From DASYKT01 sp963718105 (GTDB lineage: Bacteria > Acidobacteriota > Blastocatellia > Pyrinomonadales > Pyrinomonadaceae), in contig OY970352.1 in the NCBI GenBank assembly GCA_963718105.1, positions 682,001 through 746,000 of the forward strand: a DNA stretch of 64,000 nucleotides, given 5' to 3'. Under the pieces are notes generated by a model, which saw only the letters and a program-made list of their open reading frames with translations, was not told the origin of the DNA and searched no databases. This document shows, in pieces, positions 58,486-64,000 of this stretch (position 1 is its first letter; the number at the start of each line of letters is the position of its first letter). A program made the translations under genes and the position numbers.

Positions 58486-61104
58486 TTATTTTGCGGCGCG
58501 GGTGCCGAATCTTTTTACTTCCGCCGGGATCATTGTTACCGGCAGCCGGATATCGGCGGTCTCGCGCCCGGGCAGCGTTCTGATCGCCACCGGTTTTAGT
58601 TCCGCCATCGTTTTTTCAGGAAGCGTTTTTTCGTCTATCAGGATCACGTGATCGCCCGGCGGCAGATCGCCGATCGAAAAATATCCTTCATTATCGGTCA
58701 AGGTGTCGCGTCCGCTGGCGGTCACAACGCGCACATCGGTGAGTGGAGTTTCGCCTTCATCAGGTTTGCCGTTCTCATTTGTATCCAGCCAGACGCGGCC
58801 GCTGATGCGTCCCGTGCGCACCAGGCGAAAATCGGAAACCGAAGCGCGCCCGGACCCGAGATTTACATTTTTGGTTTCGGCATCGAGAAAAGTAAGGTCC
58901 GCCCGCACCGACAGCAGGTCGAGATAAACGCGGTGATCGCCGCTCGGAATATTATCGATGCTATACATTCCGTTTTCATCTGACATGACATAACGATTCC
59001 CGTCAACCTGTACCTTGACCTCAGCCTGCGGCTTGTCGATCCCCGGATCGAAACGCCCGTTGAGATCGACGTCCTGATAAACGCGGCCGGACACTTTGCC
59101 GTATGAATTCATTTCGGCGACCGGCGAATCGAGAAAGGCGGTATTGCTGCGCTTGCGAAACAGAGTGCCGCGAACACTCACCAGCAGGGTGGGGCCGGTT
59201 GAGGCCTGCAGGTAATTGACCTGCAGTACAGTTTGGCGCGGAAGTTTTACCGATGCCGAGACACGTTCAAACGTCGAGAAACGCGACGATCTGTCATAGT
59301 TATATCCCGCGCCGGCGCTGAAATTCAGCCGCCCGTTCCAGAGGCTCGAAGTTTGCCAATCGAACTGGCCGTTAAGCGCCCCCGTGGTGGCGATGCCCTG
59401 GCTGAATTCAAGTGAGTTCGCATCGTTTATCGAATAATTGGCGCCGAACTGAGCGTTCATTGCCGCCGGGCCGAGCGATTTGATCCGGCTGGCATTTACA
59501 AACGTGCGCAAGCGGGAAAATTCCTTTGACACGGTCAGCATCGTGAAGCCGGCAGGGCCGGTCTGGCCCGTCTGGCTCTCGGTATGAGTGAGATAAAACT
59601 GCGGCAGGCCCGGGCGCGGTGTTAGGGAAATTGCCGCGGTGATGTATTTACTATCCCCATCTACACCGCCGCTCACGCCCGGACGGCTAGCAGTGCTGGC
59701 GCCCAACGAAGCCGAGATCCATTTTTTTGGCGACCACGTAACGCCGGCCGCTTTTAACACGAGCGGCTCACGCAGCCCCGCTTGCGGGCTGAGAAAATTT
59801 TCACCGATATTCGTATAGCGCCCCTGCACGGCAATTTGATCGGTCAGTTGAAAAGTGCCCGAAAGATCTACCGCAGCTCCGCTGCCGCTAAAGGGAGAAT
59901 TGTCGGGCCTTGACCCGGCAAATTTTCCGAATCCAAACTCACCCTGCAATTGAAAGCGGGCCTTATTGTAATTCACGCTTCCTGAGACCAGGTCGCCGCG
60001 GCGCTGCGGGCCGTCAAAATTCATCGCGCCGGCTGAAAAACCGAACGCGTTCGACCCGCGCCCGTTGGCTGCCGAAGCGGACGCGGCAAAAACTCCGAAA
60101 ACGTTTGTATCGAAGTGAAAGCGGTTGACCTGTTTTGGTTTGGGCTGCGGCTGGAGTGGAGATTGCGTCAGCAGGGGATCGGGTACGGGAAGGAACACAC
60201 CCGAAAACGAGCGCCCGCCGAAACCCGTCACCATCATTTTCCCGACCGGTATACTGGCGGAACCGCCTCTGATAGCGGCAGAGAAAAATTGCAGGTCAGT
60301 CCCGGTGCCAAAATCACCGGCGGAGAAACGCTGCCCGTTGGGGCGTTCGAGGTTGAAGGTTGAGGTTTGAAGCGGCGAGAAACTGCGCAGCGACGCAGCC
60401 GTCGAGTTTGACAAGAACGTGAACCGGCCATCGCCCAGACGCCCGGCCAATTTTAAAGAGAGATTCTGCAGCGACGCGGATAAATAACGGTCGAGGCTGT
60501 ATTCGTAATCGGCCTGGTATATTTCGAACGGCCGCCGCCCGCCGGCACTCTGCGTTGAAATGGTTTCGGCGAGGCCGCGGGAAATGAGCACCGCATTTTT
60601 ATCCGCGTCGTAACGGACCGCAACATCGAGAAGCGCGGCAGTGATCTCGGCCGGCAGCATCAATTCGTCCGCATTAGGCGAGAAAACGATTTCCCCGGTA
60701 TTTGAAACGGTAAGGATCAGCGATCCGTTTTCACGCACTTGTCCCAGGCGCGCGTCAAAATCGGCAGCGACGCCGGTCTGCCGCTTTACGGAGACCGTTC
60801 GCATTGCCGGAACGGCTGTAACGATATCTCCCAGGGCGCGGGCAACGCTGACGATCGGAATGACAATGCGTCCGCCGATCTGCTGCGCCGAACTATTCGG
60901 CCCGGTCAGTGTTCTTCCCTGAACCACGATCTGAGCAAAACGTTTACCTTCAGCATCAGGCGCATCTGAATCGCCCGCCGGCGGATCTCCACCGCTATTA
61001 CGAACATGCGCCGACGCCGACACCGACCCCCATGCCGGGCCCGTGCAGGCAAGGCAGGTGAGGCATATCACCAGAACGACTTTTAGAAAAAGTGAACGGT
61101 CCAT
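58486..61104 (-). CDS. Secreted, probably outer-membrane barrel protein with SdrD/CNA-B-like repeats (usher-like)
   Basis: 872 residues from the ATG at 61104, followed by a signal peptide (LFLKVVLVICLTCLACTGPAWG); a longer frame to 61224 would overlap the upstream gene. The first 200 residues include a copper-amine-oxidase-N-like beta fold (GGRIVIPIVSVARALGDI). A long stretch of alternating strands with many aromatic/Gly residues follows (about 240-680: GSASIPVGKMMVTGFGG, AAISLTPRPGLPQFYLTH), suiting a barrel, then two SdrD/CNA-B-like Ca-binding domains (YQDVDLNGRFDPGIDKP, LDTNENGKPDEGETP). The gene order, subunits then chaperone-like then this protein, suggests a remote usher. No classical FimD similarity is claimed. 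Confidence 0.75.
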   Translation of the reverse strand: MDRSLFLKVVLVICLTCLACTGPAWGSVSASAHVRNSGGDPPAGDSDAPDAEGKRFAQIVVQGRTLTGPNSSAQQIGGRIVIPIVSVARALGDIVTAVPAMRTVSVKRQTGVAADFDARLGQVRENGSLILTVSNTGEIVFSPNADELMLPAEITAALLDVAVRYDADKNAVLISRGLAETISTQSAGGRRPFEIYQADYEYSLDRYLSASLQNLSLKLAGRLGDGRFTFLSNSTAASLRSFSPLQTSTFNLERPNGQRFSAGDFGTGTDLQFFSAAIRGGSASIPVGKMMVTGFGGRSFSGVFLPVPDPLLTQSPLQPQPKPKQVNRFHFDTNVFGVFAASASAANGRGSNAFGFSAGAMNFDGPQRRGDLVSGSVNYNKARFQLQGEFGFGKFAGSRPDNSPFSGSGAAVDLSGTFQLTDQIAVQGRYTNIGENFLSPQAGLREPLVLKAAGVTWSPKKWISASLGASTASRPGVSGGVDGDSKYITAAISLTPRPGLPQFYLTHTESQTGQTGPAGFTMLTVSKEFSRLRTFVNASRIKSLGPAAMNAQFGANYSINDANSLEFSQGIATTGALNGQFDWQTSSLWNGRLNFSAGAGYNYDRSSRFSTFERVSASVKLPRQTVLQVNYLQASTGPTLLVSVRGTLFRKRSNTAFLDSPVAEMNSYGKVSGRVYQDVDLNGRFDPGIDKPQAEVKVQVDGNRYVMSDENGMYSIDNIPSGDHRVYLDLLSVRADLTFLDAETKNVNLGSGRASVSDFRLVRTGRISGRVWLDTNENGKPDEGETPLTDVRVVTASGRDTLTDNEGYFSIGDLPPGDHVILIDEKTLPEKTMAELKPVAIRTLPGRETADIRLPVTMIPAEVKRFGTRAAK

Positions 61105-61120
61105 TTCGCGTGCAGACGGA

Positions 61121-62008
61121 TTACGGTTTTTGAGCGGGAACTGTAGACGTGGCGATCCTTGGCGCGGGTTTGACGACGAGGTCGGTAACACCCTCGGTCG
61201 CCCTGCTGCCGTCCTGAAAATCAACTTTATATTTTACGGTGTAGTTTCCGGGCGCCAGCGCCTGATTAAGAAGCACGGGGCGGCTCAATTCCGTACCGCC
61301 AAGCACCGGTATGGATTCAAAATCCGCCATTTCGGCGACGGTATTTCCCTCGGCATTAACGACCTTGACCGAGCTGACGGGGCGGACCAGGCTGTTGCCT
61401 TCATTCCTGAGAGTGGGCGTGACGACGATGCCGTCAGGCGTTGATTCGGCGTAAAGATTTTCGAAAGAGCCGCGTTTGGTCAGACCCGGTACTTTTATAT
61501 AAAAGACGGTCGCCATCCGGTAGCGAATGATCATCTGGCGGAGATTTGGCTCGGTCTTGAGATTTTCCGGACGCTGTTCGATGATCAGTGCAGCCAGGTG
61601 GTCGCCGGGTGTTGCGTTCGCCGGCACCGCGATCGTGACGCGGATCTGATGCATGGAGCCGGGCATAACGGCCGCCTCGCCGGGAGTGTAGATCAGCCAC
61701 GGGCTCGCCGAATTCGGCTGATAGTTTGCGCGGAAAAATTCCACGCGGCCGTCTTTGGTCAGCGACCAATCGTTGAGGGTCGCTACTATCCTGGTCGGTT
61801 CTTTTTTCGCGCCTTCCGGGGCGCGGAAGTCCAGGTTGACGACGACCGTCGTTTCCGTCCCGGGTTTCATCTCGAGTTCGAAACGGGCCGGGGAAAGGGC
61901 CATGCTGCCGTTAGAAGCCGTGTCGGCATTTGGAGTTTGAGCGGCAGCGTAGATGGGGCAGAAGGTCAGACAGACTAAGAGTGCAAAAATAGAAAAGTAT
62001 CTGTTCAT
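61121..62008 (-). CDS. Secreted chaperone-like Ig-fold protein
   Basis: 295 residues from the ATG at 62008 (GGTGA 5 nt upstream); a TTG at 62020 is also in frame. Signal peptide (YFSIFALLVCLTFCPIYAAAQ). Two Ig-type beta domains follow: the first with SPARFELEMKPGTETTVVVNLDF and an RVTIAVPANATPGDHLAALIIE strand, the second with GIVVTPTLRNEGNSLVRPVSS and a last strand TVKYKVDFQDGS. This plan is like fimbrial PapD-type chaperones or DUF916-like adaptor proteins. It lies between two subunit-like genes and the barrel gene, 16 nt from the latter. Assembly-chaperone function is inferred from fold and order. Confidence 0.75.
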   Translation of the reverse strand: MNRYFSIFALLVCLTFCPIYAAAQTPNADTASNGSMALSPARFELEMKPGTETTVVVNLDFRAPEGAKKEPTRIVATLNDWSLTKDGRVEFFRANYQPNSASPWLIYTPGEAAVMPGSMHQIRVTIAVPANATPGDHLAALIIEQRPENLKTEPNLRQMIIRYRMATVFYIKVPGLTKRGSFENLYAESTPDGIVVTPTLRNEGNSLVRPVSSVKVVNAEGNTVAEMADFESIPVLGGTELSRPVLLNQALAPGNYTVKYKVDFQDGSRATEGVTDLVVKPAPRIATSTVPAQKP

Positions 62009-62035
62009 AGATATCACCAAAATGACTGAAAGTTT

Positions 62036-62707
62036 TTAGCAGGGGACGTTGGGTCCCGAAGAGATGGTAAAAGTAACGGTCAGATTCGCCGTGCCGGACG
62101 CGTAAAACTGCGGCGTAATGGTAAAGACGGCGTTAAAAATATAACCATTATTTGAAAGCCGCGCGGCGGTAAGAAAGGACAGTTCGGGGCCGCTGAGGAT
62201 GGTTGTGGAGGTAGCGACGTTATTTAAGGTGGAAGGATAAGCCACGCGCCCGTTGGCGGCGATAAATACATTGCTCGCCGGATCGTTGCCGAACGGCGAG
62301 GCGAAAAGATGGGGGCTCTCATCGCAAGTCCGCGCTAGAAATCCGCCCATCGAATGCATGTTGTTTGCGCCGAAACCGATGTCGGTACGCTGAATGGCCT
62401 GGGGGTTGGTGTTTGTCGAACCGGTAACGGTCGCCGTCACTTTGTAGGGTGAAGTGCTGCGGACCGCGATCGGAACAACTACTTTGACGATGTTGCTGGT
62501 GTTTTTCGGCGAAACTTCACCAAAATTTATCGTCACGGAGAGGTTGGTCGTAGTGCTTGAGCTGCCTGTTACCGAGCCGCCGAGGGCACCGGTTATGGTC
62601 GGCAAACCACCGCTCGAGATATCGAAGGCCTGGGCAAAAACGGTGCCCAAACCTCCGATAAACAAGAGGCAGAATAGAATTGGAATACCAAATGTACTCT
62701 TTTCCAT
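62036..62707 (-). CDS. Secreted subunit-like beta protein 2
   Basis: 223 residues; AGGAAA 9 nt before the ATG; signal peptide (GIPILFCLLFIGGLGTVFAQ). The mature part is a single beta domain rich in Ser/Thr/Asn: TTTNLSVTINFGEVSPKNTSNI, VVVPIAVRSTSPYKVTATVTGS and a C-terminal beta strand with alternating hydrophobics (NLTVTFTISSG). The same layout is found in the upstream gene, and both have ADIGFG/TDIGFG-like segments. It resembles pilin-type or DUF4402-like surface subunits. It is 12 nt downstream of the other subunit gene and 27 nt upstream of the chaperone-like gene. Confidence 0.75.
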   Translation of the reverse strand: MEKSTFGIPILFCLLFIGGLGTVFAQAFDISSGGLPTITGALGGSVTGSSSTTTNLSVTINFGEVSPKNTSNIVKVVVPIAVRSTSPYKVTATVTGSTNTNPQAIQRTDIGFGANNMHSMGGFLARTCDESPHLFASPFGNDPASNVFIAANGRVAYPSTLNNVATSTTILSGPELSFLTAARLSNNGYIFNAVFTITPQFYASGTANLTVTFTISSGPNVPC

Positions 62708-62719
62708 TTCTTTGGTTTC

Positions 62720-63418
62720 CTACGGCGCGGTGACGGTGAAAGTAACGGCAACCGTTGTCGTTCCGTTTTCATAGAACTGCGGTTTGACGGCAAAGACCGC
62801 CGGAACGTTCAGCCCGTTAGCATTGCTGCGCGGGACGGCATTCATGATGGTCGATCCACTCAGAGCGGTCGTCGAAGTTGCAAAAGCACTAAGGTTCGAC
62901 CGTCCCGCGGTGAATTCAAATCTGCCCGATGTCGCGTTGACCGCGCCATTGGCCGGAAGGGTAGGATCTCCCGCGGTGTTGTTGGTATCGGTACCGGTCG
63001 TATTGACGCCGACGCCGGTGCGTGTAGCCGCACCGAGGCCGAAGCCGATATCAGAGGCAAGGATCTCATTCGAGGTCGTGCCTGAACTGGTGACGGTAGC
63101 AACCATTGACATCACATAGGCGGCATTGCTGCGCAGCTTAAGGGGCACGCTGGCGGTAACGAAGCTGTTTGTGTTGCTCGGGCCGAGTTCGCCCAGGTTG
63201 ATGACAACTGCGAGCGGATTATTGACTGTTCCGTTTGTCGTAATACCACCTCCGGAATTACCGGTCAGAGTAACGGCTCCGCCGGAATTGATCTCGACGA
63301 ATTTCGAGACTGTTCCGCTCATATTGACAGTACCGGTGGTCGATTGAGCACTGGCCGCTGTCAAACAGAGAGTGGTGACAAATGCCGCTGCAGCGGCGTA
63401 TTTGATCATTTTGAACAT
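62720..63418 (-). CDS. Secreted subunit-like beta protein 1
   Basis: 232 residues from the ATG at 63418 with CAGGAG 11 nt upstream; a frame extended to 63544 is not supported. Signal peptide (KMIKYAAAAAFVTTLCLTAASAQ). The mature domain matches the next gene in plan: VVINLGELGPSNTNSFV, VPLKLRSNAAYVMSMVATV, ASDIGFGLG, ALSGSTIMNA and the C-terminal strand TTVAVTFTVTAP. It opens an operon of four genes: two subunits, the chaperone-like protein and the barrel protein. A major/minor surface-fibre subunit is the simplest reading. Confidence 0.75.
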   Translation of the reverse strand: MFKMIKYAAAAAFVTTLCLTAASAQSTTGTVNMSGTVSKFVEINSGGAVTLTGNSGGGITTNGTVNNPLAVVINLGELGPSNTNSFVTASVPLKLRSNAAYVMSMVATVTSSGTTSNEILASDIGFGLGAATRTGVGVNTTGTDTNNTAGDPTLPANGAVNATSGRFEFTAGRSNLSAFATSTTALSGSTIMNAVPRSNANGLNVPAVFAVKPQFYENGTTTVAVTFTVTAP

Positions 63419-63761
63419 GGTGTAAAGTTCTCCTGGCAAAAAATAGGGTTGAAAATAATGCAGACAATTAAATACAGGCAAAGCAAGACCTTTGAGGCCC
63501 TGACCTTGACCTGTAATAAATTTATCCGCGGAAGATCGCAGCAAGCTTACGTTCGCAAATTTAGGCTGACCTGCTTAGTTTTGCGTGTAAGACGTTTGCG
63601 ATAGTGATGGGGGTTGGGGGAAGACTATGGGGATGGCACAAAAATACTGCACCGTAGACAGGTTAATACCTAAACACCTTTATTGTCAACATTTTTTTGT
63701 ATTAGGTAAAAATATTTAACATTTCGCATCCTAGTAAACTAGACCTGTGATGTTTGCATCA

Positions 63762-63844
63762 TTCGGAATAGATAAGAGCTGATAACTGATAACTGAAAGA
63801 TTCGATCTATTCTCTATCAACTATCAGTTATCAGCTATTCCGAA
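63762..63844. repeat. Long nested inverted repeat
   Basis: AGCTGATAACTGATA (63777-63791) and TATCAGTTATCAGCT (63822-63836) are perfect 15-bp inverted repeats; outer TTCGGAATAG (63762-63771) and CTATTCCGAA (63835-63844) add 10 bp, offset by a 5-nt insertion on the left. The intergenic stretch 63419-63905 has no other visible feature. Confidence 0.65.
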
Positions 63845-63905
63845 CGACATTCCCTTCTCAGCACCACAACTTTAGGAGCAAAGCCAAAATTAATTTAATG
63901 ACACT

Positions 63906-64000
63906 CTATTTTACCGGGAAGCCCATTCTTATCATCAGTTCATCGTATCTCGGGTCATCTCTTAAAGTGTCCAATCTGGGATTGACCTTTAGCAGGCAGA
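63906..64000 (-). CDS. C-terminal end of a TPR-type regulator or kinase (cut by window edge)
   Basis: The last 31 codons of a gene that enters from the right end. The peptide has the closing signature of the TPR family seen elsewhere in this window (NPRLDTLRDDPRYDELMIRM, compare DPVWKDIRQDSRFVKL), ending in GFPVK. These ends belong to CadC-like or kinase-type proteins with TPR tails. Nothing more can be said from the fragment. Confidence 0.65.
   Translation of the reverse strand, partial: CLLKVNPRLDTLRDDPRYDELMIRMGFPVK

Noticed and set aside
1..64000. CRISPR array, rRNA genes, complete tRNA genes, transposase or integrase genes
   Set aside because: None was found on reading; the repeats present are inverted or, in one case, a short 17-bp tandem array without spacers.

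Overview
The window looks like chromosomal DNA of an Acidobacteriota bacterium, probably of the Blastocatellia type. This is judged from gene content, not from a search: ECF sigma factors of the short 'X6' type paired with Ser/Thr kinases that carry TPR or TolB-propeller tails, a CadC-like winged-helix/TPR regulator, CHAT and CHASE2 proteins, cohesin/dockerin-like surface proteins, an RHS giant, and many intergenic inverted repeats. Most genes have clear AGGAG-type ribosome binding sites. The left 15 kb is visibly more AT-rich than the right half (judged by eye).

Region 1 (1-8.1 kb, minus strand) is the most interesting. It is a tight operon of three cobalamin-binding radical SAM proteins (one cut by the window edge), a LuxC-like acyl reductase, a LuxE/PaaK-like acyl-adenylating enzyme, an asparagine-synthetase homologue with the residues of beta-lactam synthetase (Tyr301, Glu336, Lys397 in RPKVGVHEG), and a crotonase resembling carboxymethylproline synthase. 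Beta-lactam synthetase, CMP synthase and B12 radical SAM enzymes are the core set of carbapenem clusters, so this is a candidate carbapenem-type beta-lactam cluster with an unusual carboxylate-to-aldehyde module. A 45-nt tRNA-Phe 3' fragment with a terminator at 15.25-15.34 kb looks like an attachment-site scar and may mark the end of a genomic island that carries it.

Region 2 (8.4-15.1 kb) holds a carboxymuconolactone-decarboxylase-like protein and a divergent locus with a secreted TPR-CHAT protease-like protein, a CHASE2 membrane protein and a small secreted TPR protein. Region 3 (15.5-19 kb) has an animal-type haem peroxidase, a small Cys/Thr-containing protein and a class III lanthipeptide-synthetase-like protein that lacks the cyclase domain. 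Region 4 (19-26.3 kb) has a sigma factor/kinase pair facing away from a cluster with a membrane-anchored protein, a Lys-rich Cys protein, a predicted outer-membrane barrel, a subtilase and a small I9-inhibitor-like protein. Region 5 (26.4-32.5 kb) has a SCO1-like copper protein next to a copper-radical oxidase with S-layer-homology repeats, and a CadC-like regulator whose start codon lies in a tandem array of overlapping six-codon ORFs.

Region 6 (32.6-39.3 kb) has three minus-strand genes, each preceded by the same two-block promoter-like motif, next to an ECF sigma/kinase operon: a likely small ECF regulon. Region 7 (39.9-45.7 kb) is an RHS protein with a phospholipase A2-like C-terminus. 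Region 8 (46.4-56.8 kb) holds three secreted cohesin-type proteins, one split by a frameshift. Region 9 (57-63.4 kb) has a duplicated-domain membrane protein and an operon that resembles a remote chaperone-usher-like surface assembly system (two subunit-like proteins, a chaperone-like protein, a barrel protein). The right edge cuts a gene that ends like a TPR regulator. No CRISPR array, rRNA, complete tRNA or transposase was seen.
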